Source of the DNA: Aphis gossypii
Taxonomy: Eukaryota; Arthropoda; Insecta; Hemiptera; Aphididae
Length of the DNA stretch: 64,000 nt
NCBI RefSeq assembly: GCF_020184175.1
Contig: NC_065531.1
Span: 61,830,806-61,894,805, forward strand
Direction of reading: 5' to 3'
Below, in pieces: positions 31,301-40,890 of this stretch (position 1 is its first letter; the number at the start of each line of letters is the position of its first letter). The notes beneath the pieces were generated by a model. The model did no database searches, was not told the DNA's origin, and worked only from the letters and a program-made list of their open reading frames with translations. The translations under genes and the position numbers were made by a program.

Positions 31301-34300
31301 TGAGCTGATTTCACAGTTAATAATCCGTAATTTATAGAAGTCAGACTGAGCAAATTGACTGTGAAATCGTTTTTACAAAATCTTAAGGTCGACCGTACAC
31401 CGAATGCTTAAACTTAGAGTGAAAAAACAAACAATAAATTCATTAAGTTTACGACAATTTTTATTAAATTGCAGGTGACAACGATCAGGGTTGTCTTGGC
31501 GACAACTATTGTCCTCCCAAGTGCACATGTATTGGAACCGTAGTCCGCTGTACGAGGGCGAAGTTAGTCGAAATACCAAAAAATATTCCCGTTGAGACCT
31601 CGGAGTTGTAAGAACTATTTTGAGTTTACTATATTATGCATATCGATGGATGAGTTATCACTATACTATTTTTATTTTCAGGTACTTGGACGTAAATGAA
31701 ATTACTTCAATTAAAGTAGATAGACTGAATCATCTCAAATCGCTAACTAGATTGTAAGTAAAACGTTAAGCTAAATATTTATTGCGTACTTATCATTATT
31801 ATTATTTTTATTTAGGGATTTAAGTAATAACCATTTGACAGTTTTATCAAACAACACGTTTTCACAGTTATCCAAACTATCTACTCTGTAAGTAGCAAAA
31901 AAAAAATCATTTTTAAAGTAACGTGCATATTATAACATTTATATCAATTTTTCAGACTATTAGGATACAATAAGTTACAATGTCTGGAAAAAAATTCACT
32001 AGCTGGCCTTAAATCACTGAGAATCATGTAAGTATTAACTTCATAATCTTGCAAATAAATAGTTTTTGTTTAAATCAAATTATATTTTTTCAGTTCGTTA
32101 CATGGAAATAATATTTCATTGATTCCGGACGGCACATTTTCCGGCCTAGACTCGATTACTCATTTGTAAGTACAATTTTTGATATCCAACATTCCAACCT
32201 CTAAATTATCAAGTACATAAAAGCAATATTTTATATTTCTGTGGTGTATATAGTACTGTTTTGTCGTACGTATAATTGTTTATTAAAGTAAAATATTCAA
32301 CAATTAATTAGGTACCTATAGGATTTTAGTATCTTATAATAATATAGTATAATATAAATCGTAAATATTTTTAATATATTTTATATTGAATAAATGTTAA
32401 ACTGTATACATACTTTGTATTGTTTATTTATTTATTATAAATTAATTATAGATAATTAAAATAAAATATCGAAAAAATGGTACATATATCGGTTATATCT
32501 AATATAATTTAATACGTAAATCGTGAATATTTTCAAGTAGTTCGGGTAATATAAAAAAAAAAATCGACACATCTGACGAATATCGGAAAAATATACAAAA
32601 TAACATTCGTAGGTCATATACTTAATATGCACTATTATAGTAGTAAAATAAAATACATTTTTTTCAAACTTTAATAATGCTTGTGAAAATTAATGAAAAA
32701 ACATAATATACGTAATGTGATAAATTAACAGATGTGGTGATAAATGTTCTTGTAATTTTACAGAGGTATCGGCTCCAATCCGCTGTATTGCGATTGCAGT
32801 CTACAGTGGCTAGCGGAATGGATAAAAAAAGATTTCATCGAGTCAGGTATAGCCAGATGTGCAGAACCTAGTTCCATGAAAGACAAACTTCTCCTGTCCA
32901 CACCAGTTTCGAGTTTTGTTTGTAAAGGTTAGTACAGCTATTGGTTTTATGTGAAATCACTTGCTAATAAAATGCGTTTATCGATTTTAAAGAACCGATT
33001 GGCAAAGACATCCTGTCCAAGTGTAACACTTGTTTCACCAACCCTTGTTCGAACGAAGGCTTTTGCGAGCCTTTACCCGAAAGACAGTACAAGTGCAGAT
33101 GCAACCCCGGATATCACGGTAAACATTGCGAAAACATGATTGACGCATGTTACGGTAATCCGTGCAGAAACTCGGGAACTTGCAAACTGCTCGAAGAAGG
33201 CAGATTCAGGTAAATGCTAAAATTTATGCTAAGCACTTCTATTTTTTTATTTTATCATTATTCTCAGGCTGTATTTTGTGGTATAACCATAATCAGTTTT
33301 TAATTTTTAAATGAATAATTTAGAATATTTTTATGAACATTTCAATATTTAAAAAGTAGCAATAAAAAAAAATAATTTAATTTTAATTTTTGTTCAGTAT
33401 TCAACAGTAATTATATTATAAATTTTCACTTTCTAAAAGAATAAGAGAGAAAAGAAAAATTCCAAAAATAATTAATATTTTAAATCCACTATCGAGTTTT
33501 TAAGTGGTGTACAGAGAACACTGCTAAATTAATCACTTTACTTTATAATACATATAATATATATATAGTTAAATTAACCGTATTTTTCTTGATAGTTGTC
33601 AATGCGCATCTGGTTTTACCGGAGACCGTTGTGAAACAAATATCGACGACTGTTTGACCAACAAATGCGAAAACAATTCTACTTGCGTTGACTTGATTCA
33701 AGCGTACGAGTGTCGTTGTCTACCAGGATACACAGGTACGAATAATTACTATATTTTCTTCTTTTTTAATTTTTTTATTTAAATCTCCGTGAGTTTACTT
33801 AACCTCTAATATTGTATTACACCATAGGTGATTATTGTCAAACAAAAATACAATTCTGTTCCAAAGATTTCAATCCGTGTCACAACGGAGCCAAATGCGT
33901 TGATCACATTACACATTACGCTTGCGAATGTCCACTCGGATTTTCGGGTGACAATTGCACAATAAACAATGACGACTGCCAAAACCACATGTGCCAGGTA
34001 GGACGAGACAACTATATTATTATTTATTTTTGCTTTTTTTTTTTTGCGATAAAATTGAATTACGAATTTCTTTTCTTGTTCTCAGAACGGCGGTCTATGC
34101 GTAGACGGCATTAACGACTATACATGTAAATGTGTTGGAGAATACACCGGTAAGTTCTGCGACATTTCGCCGAGTGTCGCACTCATGTACCCTCAGACTT
34201 CACCCTGTCAACATCACGAATGCAAAAATGGAATATGTTATCAACCGAACGGTTCTACGAACGACTACTTATGTAAATGTGCTCCAGGATACTCAGGTAC

Positions 34301-35698
34301 CTACTTGTCCGCACGTGTTCGTTGTTATTTGTATAGTACGGCACATTATCTCACGTCTTTTTATTTGTAGGCAAACGGTGCGAGTATCTGACCAGCTTAA
34401 GTTTTGTACATAACACTTCGTTCGTCGAATTAGAACCTTTGAGGACCAAACCCGAGGCCAACGTGACTGTTGTGTTTACGACAACACAAGAAAATGGAAT
34501 TTTGTTGTATGACGGCCATTCCGAACACTTGGCCGTTGAATTATTCAACGGGCGTATTAGAGTCAGTTACGACGTGGGAAATTATCCCGTTTCGACCATG
34601 TACAGGTTAGTATTTCACTCCAAATTCTCTGTTTTTCAGCTCACTTATGACCTTGTATATGTTTCTAGTTTTGAAATGGTCGCGGACGGCAAGCAACACA
34701 TGGTCGAGCTCTTGTCGATCAGAAAAAATTTCACACTTAGAGTCGACGGAGGCGTGGCCAGATCGATAATCAACGAGGGATCCAGAGATTACTTGAGACT
34801 CACCTCGCCTTTGTACATAGGTGGAACACCTCCAGATCCCGGTGCCGAAGCCTTTAATCATTTTCATTTAAGAAATCTGACCAGTTTCAACGGTGAGTAA
34901 TTTTCAGACACGATTTTGCAGCGCGGTGTAAACGTAAACGCGAACAGTATAGTATATCGTAATAAAATGTGTTCTTTCCAGGTTGCATGAAAGAGCTTTG
35001 GGTGAACCACAAACTAGTAGACTTTATGAACGCAGCACGTCAACAAAAAGTGACGCCCGGCTGTTCGCTGCTCCAGGACGAAGAACAGATGGTCGAAGAA
35101 GAGGGCGTGAAGTCGACGGGTATTGCCGAACAAGAGCAGAGCTCGACCATGGTCGACGAGGAACAGATGGAACCACAAGAAGGTCCGATCGAAGAAGACG
35201 AGGACGACGAGGACGACGAAGACGAGGAAGAAGACGAAGACCCTTGCTTCAACAACCAGTGCCATAAGGGCAGCAAGTGTGAGCCCAAAGGGATGAAAGA
35301 ATACACTTGCAAGTGCCAACCCGGTTGGTCGGGCAAGTACTGCACGCAAGGTAAGTGTCGTAACCTCCCCCCCAAAACAATACTTTCTAAAAACGTCTTA
35401 ACCTCTACCTCGCGAGTATAACATACATACTGCACGTTTAATAACGACACCTAATCTACGCGTTTTCGCAGGTCCAACGTGCAAAAAGGTGCAGGTGCGA
35501 GAGTACTACACGGAGAACAACTGCCGGTCGAGGAAACCGCTGAAGATGGCCAAGTGCGAGGGCGGCTGCGGGACGAGCTGCTGTCGGGCGCGCAAGACCA
35601 AGAAGCGGAAGGTCCGGTTGATATGCAACGACGGGACGCGATACACCAAAGACATCGAGATCATACGCAAGTGCGCGTGCGCCAAAAAATGCTATTGA
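1235..35698 (+). CDS. slit: Slit guidance protein, 30 exons visible, 5' end missing
   Basis: Secreted extracellular ligand of Robo receptors, used in axon guidance and cell migration. Exons (all GT-AG, phases agree): 1235-1306, 21896-21967, 22464-22535, 22629-22864, 24091-24253, 24683-24754, 25282-25353, 26536-26607, 26701-26772, 27572-27643, 29110-29267, 30253-30400, 30472-30618, 30686-30757, 30837-30908, 30979-31142, 31475-31607, 31682-31753, 31816-31887, 31956-32027, 32094-32165, 32764-32927, 32993-33209, 33596-33735, 33828-33997, 34086-34296, 34371-34605, 34669-34892, 34982-35350, 35472-35698. They join into about 1370 codons with no internal stop. The domain order LRR x4, EGF x6, LamG, EGF, cystine knot is unique to Slit; the last part resembles Drosophila Slit as I remember it. 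The signal peptide and the first part of D1 must lie upstream of the window. Full length would be near 1500 residues, as in other Slits. Confidence 0.97.
9514..9930. mobile_element. Small inverted-repeat element, TACAGRGTG family
   Basis: Ends are imperfect inverted repeats of about 20 bases: left TACAGAGTGATTCACCA, right reads TACAGGGTGATTTACCA on the other strand. TA at each end would fit a TA target duplication. About 417 bp, no transposase. Two more elements in this window (12026-12721, 62535-63155) have related ends. Confidence 0.65.
10559..10584. repeat. (AC)n microsatellite
   Basis: Short run of alternating A and C in the large slit intron, followed by further CA-rich sequence at 10738-10757. 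No function inferred. Confidence 0.8.
12026..12721. mobile_element. Inverted-repeat element, TACAGRGTG family
   Basis: Left end TACAGGGTGATCCGCCAACC, right end reads TACAGGGTGGGTTG on the minus strand, so the shared terminal core is short, about 10 bases. About 696 bp with no recognisable protein. The call rests on the ends and on the related elements at 9514 and 62535. Confidence 0.5.
15332..15348. repeat. (TG)n microsatellite
   Basis: Run of alternating T and G in the large slit intron. No function inferred. Confidence 0.8.
19194..19222. repeat. (AAT)n microsatellite
   Basis: About nine tandem AAT units in the large slit intron, followed by CA-rich sequence at 19250-19303. Confidence 0.8.
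19638..19687. repeat. (GAC)n/(GACGAC)n imperfect repeat
   Basis: GC-rich tandem GAC triplets within a GC-rich intronic island. It makes open frames in several phases that look like proteins of Asp, Thr or Arg runs; I treat those as artefacts. Confidence 0.7.
21896..22864 (+). CDS. slit: slit exons: rest of LRR domain D1 and its C-cap
   Basis: Exons 21896-21967 and 22464-22535 are 72 nt each, one LRR apiece. Exon 22629-22864 (236 nt) carries the last LRR and the LRR C-terminal cap with the Cys pattern CDC (in FICDCKLEWLYQQW), then STQC, and a final MQC at the exon end. The last donor, G|GTAATT, leaves phase 1 and joins the acceptor at 24090 to make an Asp codon. D1 is the first of four Slit LRR domains; its N-cap and first repeats are upstream of the window. 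Confidence 0.93.
22865..24090 (+). other. Intron between D1 and D2 of slit
   Basis: About 1.2 kb, very AT-rich, with a short (TA)n run near 23945-23960. No coding or RNA feature seen. The acceptor used is the CAG at 24088-24090; an overlapping TAG three bases upstream (24085-24087) could add one codon by alternative splicing. Confidence 0.6.
24091..29267 (+). CDS. slit: slit exons: LRR domain D2, the Robo-binding domain
   Basis: Exon 24091-24253 holds the LRR N-cap (CPHPCTCEEGGIVNC). Five 72-nt exons follow, each one LRR: 24683-24754, 25282-25353, 26536-26607, 26701-26772, 27572-27643. Exon 29110-29267 is the C-cap (NPFSCDCNLRWL, later ARCESP and FKC). In Slit proteins D2 is the domain that contacts the first Ig domain of Robo, which is established for the family and not shown here. 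Introns longer than 300 bases inside the domain (24254-24682, 24755-25281, 25354-26535, 26773-27571, 27644-29109) show nothing beyond AT-rich sequence. Confidence 0.95.
29268..30252 (+). other. Intron between D2 and D3 of slit
   Basis: About 985 bp of very AT-rich DNA. No repeat or coding feature recognised. Confidence 0.6.
30253..31142 (+). CDS. slit: slit exons: LRR domain D3
   Basis: Exon 30253-30400 carries the N-cap (CPSNCSCDGTVVDC). Exon 30472-30618 is 147 nt and codes for two LRRs together, so an intron present between all other repeats here is absent. Exons 30686-30757 and 30837-30908 are 72 nt each. Exon 30979-31142 is the C-cap (NPFNCNCHLAWFAEW, then SPRCAGP and FKC). Introns are short here (67-150 bp) except 31143-31474, in contrast with D1 and D2. 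Confidence 0.94.
31475..32927 (+). CDS. slit: slit exons: LRR domain D4
   Basis: Exon 31475-31607 is the N-cap (CPPKCTCIGTVVRC). Four 72-nt LRR exons follow: 31682-31753, 31816-31887, 31956-32027, 32094-32165. Exon 32764-32927 is the C-cap (NPLYCDCSLQWLAEW, ARCAEP, FVC). In the family D4 mediates Slit dimerisation and heparan sulfate contact. The one long intron, 32166-32763, is featureless AT-rich DNA. Confidence 0.94.
32993..34296 (+). CDS. slit: slit exons: EGF-like repeats 1 to 6
   Basis: Exons 32993-33209, 33596-33735, 33828-33997 and 34086-34296 encode six six-cysteine EGF modules. EGF1 starts at CNTCFTNPC, EGF2 at DACYGNPC, EGF3 at NIDDCLTNKC, EGF4 at FCSKDFNPC, EGF5 at NNDDCQNHMC and EGF6 at TSPCQHHEC. 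EGF3 and EGF5 begin with an (N)xDDC pattern typical of calcium-binding EGF modules. Six EGFs before laminin G and one after is the insect count; vertebrate Slits have nine in all. The 386-bp intron 33210-33595 has nothing notable. Confidence 0.94.
34167..34208 (+). other. slit: Predicted Slit proteolytic cleavage region
   Basis: Between EGF5 and EGF6 the protein reads SPSVALMYPQTSPC. In vertebrate SLIT2 the N and C fragments are separated in the equivalent stretch, just before TSPC. By homology the cut would fall between the Gln codon ending at 34196 and the Thr codon at 34197. The residue before the cut is Gln here and Arg in human. The position is inferred from homology only. Confidence 0.6.
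34371..35064 (+). CDS. slit: slit exons: laminin G-like domain
   Basis: Exons 34371-34605 and 34669-34892 and the first part of exon 34982-35350. Recognisable LamG strands: NGILLYDGHSEHLAVELFNG, GRIRVSYDVGNYPVSTMY, SPLYIGGTP, and the closing Cys pair GCMKELWVNHKLVDF and TPGC. The intron 34606-34668 is only 63 bp, a multiple of three, and has no stop in the slit frame, so retaining it would add 21 residues. Confidence 0.93.
35065..35241 (+). repeat. slit: Acidic linker coding segment of slit
   Basis: Between laminin G and EGF7 the protein is strongly acidic and ends in 17 consecutive Asp or Glu residues (35191-35241, all GAN codons). From memory Drosophila Slit has a shorter acidic spacer in the same place, so this looks like an expansion. 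The antisense frame of this stretch gives a poly-Ser reading that is not a gene. Confidence 0.85.
35242..35698 (+). CDS. slit: slit exons: EGF7 and C-terminal cystine knot
   Basis: EGF7 is the end of exon 34982-35350 (DPCFNNQCHKGSKC, CKCQPGWSGKYC). After a 121-bp intron, exon 35472-35698 codes for the CTCK domain: VREYYTENNCRSRKPLKMAK, CEGGCGTSCC, and the ending RKCACAKKCY. These match the end of Drosophila Slit closely. The stop is TGA at 35696-35698, followed directly by CTA. The exon is much richer in GC at third positions than the upstream exons. Confidence 0.96.
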
Positions 35699-35989
35699 CT
35701 ACCAGGCCCCTCCACAGCACCGACGCCGCCAACGCCACAGCCGACCACGCCGCGCACCGTCGTCGTCCTGCCCCACGTGTCCCGCGGGGTGGCCGCCGTC
35801 GACGCCAACCGCCGGCCGCGCCGCACCGGACACGGCCAACAGCATCCGACGCACCGTCCGCAGCGTCGCTCGTGGACCGAAGACGCGTTCGCGTACCTGA
35901 CCGCGTACGCCGCCGTCTCCGTCACCGTCGAACTGTTGATCGTCGTCATCTGGTCGGTCAGCGTTTGTATATATCTTCTTCTGCCGTAA
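35699..35989 (+). CDS. Possible readthrough extension of Slit, 96 codons
   Basis: Directly after the slit TGA the same frame is open to a TAA at 35987-35989. By hand count G/C at codon positions 1, 2 and 3 is about 70, 57 and 80 percent, a coding-like pattern, and the GC-rich block ends right at this second stop. The predicted tail has a Pro/Thr-rich stretch (35699-35758), an Arg/His-rich stretch with RRPRR and PQRR (35810-35872), and a hydrophobic segment of about 30 residues (35888-35983) with one Glu, ending at the C terminus. The context TGA CTA is known to favour readthrough. It could be a membrane or GPI anchor. It could instead be a GC-rich 3' UTR; no expression evidence is available here. 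Confidence 0.5.
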   Translation, partial: LPGPSTAPTPPTPQPTTPRTVVVLPHVSRGVAAVDANRRPRRTGHGQQHPTHRPQRRSWTEDAFAYLTAYAAVSVTVELLIVVIWSVSVCIYLLLP

Positions 35990-36343
35990 CCATACCCTGC
36001 ACCTTAGTATTATCATTATTATTATTATCATCGTAAAACTATTATAATATTGTACCGTTGACCATATAATATATTATAATATAATTAAACCTATACACAC
36101 TACGGGCTACAGCCGCCGCGTTGTCGCCAAACCCCGTCGTAACTCTCGTCATCCTTTTAACCGTTTTTCATTTTTTTTTCATTTTTTTTAATCACTATCA
36201 TTATTATTATCGTTTAAGTAACAATTACCTACTAATATTATTATTTAACGTATTTTATAAATTCGTATAAACATAATATCATATTATTATTTTTTATTTT
36301 ATTTTAATTTTTTTATTTTTTTTTTTTACGTTATTTATTAACG

Positions 36344-36374
36344 ATGTATTATTATTATTATTATTATTATTATA
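36344..36374. repeat. (ATT)n microsatellite
   Basis: About ten tandem ATT units in the slit 3' region, just after a T-rich stretch. Confidence 0.8.
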
Positions 36375-38189
36375 TACTTAAAATGAACCGCCGTCTCTTT
36401 CGTTTCCGCAACGAGAATATCATTATTATAATAATATATATGACTTCATATATTAATATTATTTATATGATAATAGTATTTATTTTTTTCGGTACGACGA
36501 TCTCCGCAAATATTTGTGCATTTGTGCACCGTAGTAGGTACGTAGCGTACTCTGTGCTTGCACTAGATAACAGTCGGTTCTGTACCTATATTAATATTAT
36601 AATTATCTCGCTTTATGTAAAGTGAATGCCATTCGACGTCAAAAGTCAAAACACACACACACACTCTCTTTCTCTCTCTCTCTTTATTTTTGTGTACCCA
36701 TTACGCGAAACTCTCTATAACCACGGTATACATCCACCCTGCAGCTGTGTCCATATTATATTTTATGTTGTATTATATATTATATTATTGTGTAGTCGAA
36801 ATTTAGTAGTGTTTATAGTCGTTAATAATAATAATCGAGGAATAATAATATTATTATGTCTTAAGAATCCTGTTTCTCAGTGTAAATATTTTTTTATAGA
36901 ACGTATACGTATGTATTCATAATATGTATTCTCTGGTGCATTGGTTAAAGCAAGAAGAAATTTATATACAATAATAATATCATATATATATATAGCGCGT
37001 GTGAACGTTTCCGGAGCAGAAAAGCACATTCTTTTTTTATGTTATGTGCGGAGGGGCCTTTTTCAATGTTTTTCCATTTTATTTTTATACATCATCTTTT
37101 TTGTATAGTGTACAAGTGTAGAGTTCGTTAAAAAATATATATAAATATATATATATATTAAATTAAAAGTTTTAAAATTAAAAAAAAAAAAATTATTTAT
37201 ATAAATGGAATGACCGTTATTGTGTTTGATCGCATTTGGTTCTGTTTTGTGTAACAATATTGATATAATACTTTTCCCTTTATGTACGAAAAATATTAAT
37301 ATATAATAATATATATTATACCTATTATATAAATATTTTATGTAAATATACTGGTGTTAATTGTTTTTTTTTTTTTTTTTTGGTCATATCTGTATCGAAC
37401 AATATTATATAAGAAAATGAAATTGTGTTTACTGTTTAGTATGTATAACTGTATTAGTAAATAGATAATGCCTATAAAAGTATAAAAATTCATATTCACG
37501 GCCCGCGTCGCGTAGTAAATTTTCAACATTACATGATGAATAACAAAACATGAACGCACATAACTTATTAAACGATAACATTACAACATTTCGGAAAAAA
37601 CCAATACCTAATTATGATGTTCAAATTTGTTTTGATTTTCATTGGGTAATATTTTATATATTTTCACTAAGTTTGTCACAGCCGCTGAGAAAAAAAAATG
37701 AATTTAATTTATCTACACTGCGTTTACCCGTCATCTACATTATTCGGTTCCCAATGACTCGAACGAACTAGACGTACTATATTACCATCTATTTATTTAT
37801 CATAAGACTTGAATACTTTATTTTTTTATGTAAAACTTTTTAAGTTAATTTTATTTGGTACAATATTTTTTATTTTGTGTTTTGAGTAAGTTATATTTTT
37901 AAAGCAGAGTGGTTTATCGACGATTTTCCGACTTACAAAATGTAGCGTTATGTGTATATATATAAATTAGTCAAAAATATATTAATATTAATATCAATAA
38001 TTGTTTAAAACTGCACGTTATTGAAATCAAAAGTTAAATAATCCCACCATTATTAGCATTATTGGCCATTTTTCACTTTCCAAATCCTCGACAAATTCCA
38101 AAATAATATTATCTCGGAATCCATGTTTTATACAAAAAAAACTTTGACGATTACTATAACTACTACCTGTTACTAATTCTACTATTACT

Positions 38190-38275
38190 ACTATACAGTA
38201 CTACCTACTACTACTACTACTTCTACTACTACCACCACTACTCCATTACCACTACTAGCTACTACTATAGTACTA
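38190..38275. repeat. Imperfect (TAC)n repeat
   Basis: Long imperfect array of TAC/ACT triplets with CCA and TTC variants. Lies between the two genes. No function inferred. Confidence 0.75.
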
Positions 38276-40817
38276 TTTATAATAGTTGCTTTGTAGAGTA
38301 ATATAGGTAATATAATGCTACGTTATAAATTTAAGCTCCAAATAATATATAAACACTATTGTATTTTACATTTATTTTATTGATGTTTTTAAATTAATAT
38401 AAAAATAAAACATGTTTCAAAAATCCAAGTGAAAAAAAAAATAAAAAATGTATATAATATACTTATAACTTGTGTACGTGTTATAATTTTTATTGTTTTT
38501 CAAACGTATAAGCATATATACGATATACCTGCCTATCTATAATCTATAATATAGATTCTATATTATGTTATCATGAGAATCATCATATTCTGCATGAATA
38601 AGAGTAAACCCTAGGTCATAGAAAATTGTTGAGTTATGACTTATGATTGTTATGAGTTTATGGTGTTCAAGAAAATACGAAAAGAAAATATTGTTAATAA
38701 TTTATTACAAACTGTATTAGCATTGCGTTATTATAACTAATTGTGAGTAGGTACTGATAACAGAAAGGTATACCTGTACGTAAACAACAAGGAAAGATTG
38801 GATGAATTATTTTGTCTATGGTAGGGTGTAAGGTGTAACGCCTTAACTAATATTTTTTTGCAAATTTATAATTTGTATGAAATGAAAGTGAAATTTGTAT
38901 TTCTTTAATTCAAAAGTTTCAAACACTGACACACGCGATGACATGTATACAGACTTGTTTAGTGAACTAAGACTTTTAGCGTTGTTAATGACAGTTTTAT
39001 TTAAATTATAAAAATAAAACGTATTGAAAAAAGTGATCAACGCACCATAAACGAAACCTGGAAATAGAACAAAATCAATAGAACACTCAAAGCGAGATAC
39101 GCCCTATCTGTGTTGCGTCAGAACTTTTTTTTATTAGAAAAAGAATACTTAAAATCTGTATAAAATTAATTCAGAGAAAATATAGTATTAATTACTATGT
39201 GACTCAAATTGATTTAAATAAATGATGTCCATTGAGTATTTACACTACTGTCACTACTCCAAAGCGGAACTTAAACTATAAATAAATAAATACCGATTAC
39301 CTAATAAGTAATAACCAATATGTACCGTAATTGTAGAGTATAGTACAGACGTACAGTGAATAATAGTGAAATGACGTGCTAGGCCCAGTGCCATAATCAA
39401 TAATCATATTCTAATTATAAAACTCCAGTGTGAAAATATTTTAAATTTCCTTACTCAACATTATAACCAACAACCATAACTGAACAATCGCCGTTTTATT
39501 TCTTAATTATTATTAAATGTTTTATGTTTAAAATAATATATTATGTGGGTCGTGTATGTCAATGTGATATGAGAAATGGGAGTCTTGAAGACATTTTTCA
39601 AGGAAGAGTCAGAGATATTAAAAAAATAAATGAAAACTTTTTTATAAAAAAAAAAAAACTCTTAACTCTAATATATTAAAATATCATATATAGTTTTTAC
39701 TATATACTATAGCTATCCCTCGTGCACTTTGTTGTCGTATAAAATGCATCCGCGTATTAAATTTGATTGCCTAATGCTATATCGTTCGCATATGCGTGAG
39801 GACGGGGTAGTCAGAGTAAGTAGCACTTGACTACTCTGCGAACTCCCCTCCCCCCTATAATATTCAATAATCATATTGTGTTCGACCGCTTCAACACACG
39901 TCCGTTAACAGTAAAATGTAAGAAATAAGAATATTGGAAAAATTTAAAAAAAATTATACCATTAAATATAAATTATATAAATCAACAAATCGTATCATCA
40001 GCAAGCTGCACTGCTGCAGTAGTTATATATAACTATATAAGTATTAAGTACTATATATAACTACTATAGTAAGCACTGAATCCTGTCACAAACCACACTG
40101 GTTAATTACTGTTTTTAACAACCATCACTATCAACTCGCTAAAAATTAAACAAATCGTAAAAAATCAACATACGAACACATTACACATATACTTACCATC
40201 AAGAGTCTCATAACAGGTCGATTCACTCTAATTTTTAAACTAACAGAGCTAAATGTGAATAAAGAACTAAAGAAGATTTATATAGGTACCTACATAGCTC
40301 TAAAAATGTAGGTACATTTTAATATTTTATACATTCGTATGTTCTTTTTCGTCAAATATTTTTTCGTTGTTATTACATTATATTATTACTATATAGATAC
40401 ATACATAATATTTATTCATCTACAGTAAATTACTTCAATCGTGTATCGTAGATTATAAAATGTAGATAAAATGACTAAGCTATATATCTGTGATCTGTAT
40501 TTATATTGTATTAATAATATTTGATATTATATTATTGTGTAACGGTTGGGGATTTATTGCCAAGTAGGCAATCAAACTACAATAAGAAAATATATTATAT
40601 ACATTATAAATTATTTAAAAATTTGTGAAATAATGTGGGTGGCCATGGTTGATAATGTTTCGGCAAATAGAACTCTACGGTGGCGGGGGGCAAGTTGATC
40701 GTATTTTATTTAGTTTTTATAATAATTAATATTTATAAATGTAAGTGAGAGTTGGGCAAATAAAATAAACCGATATCCGTACACTGAACATGTCTCTAAA
40801 ATCCAATATAAATTAAA

Positions 40818-40890
40818 TACAGTAAAACCTCATTAATCCGGACTAATTGAAGCTCTAGGTTTTCCGAATTAATGAAAGTCCGGATTAAAT
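40818..40890. mobile_element. Pogo/Tigger-like terminal fragment
   Basis: Begins TACAGTAAAACCTCATTAAT, then CCGGACTAATTGAAG, and later contains GAAAGTCCGGATTAA, which is the inverted form of part of the start. CAGTAAAACCTC-type ends are typical of pogo/Tigger elements. Looks like a short remnant with no transposase. Confidence 0.45.

Noticed and set aside
34132..34413. Plus-strand frames overlapping slit EGF exons in other phases
   Set aside because: Shadows of slit exons; they cross its splice sites.
35040..35450. 136-codon antisense frame with a poly-Ser run
   Set aside because: It is the reverse reading of the acidic linker and EGF7 codons of slit.
35479..36036. 185-codon frame overlapping the cystine-knot exon in another phase
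   Set aside because: Shares the GC-rich block, but codon-position GC fits the slit frame much better, and the first part is clearly the CTCK exon.
39790..39850. GC-rich stretch with partial inverted repeat between the genes
   Set aside because: Imperfect pairing and no RNA-gene features; could not be supported as tRNA or other ncRNA.
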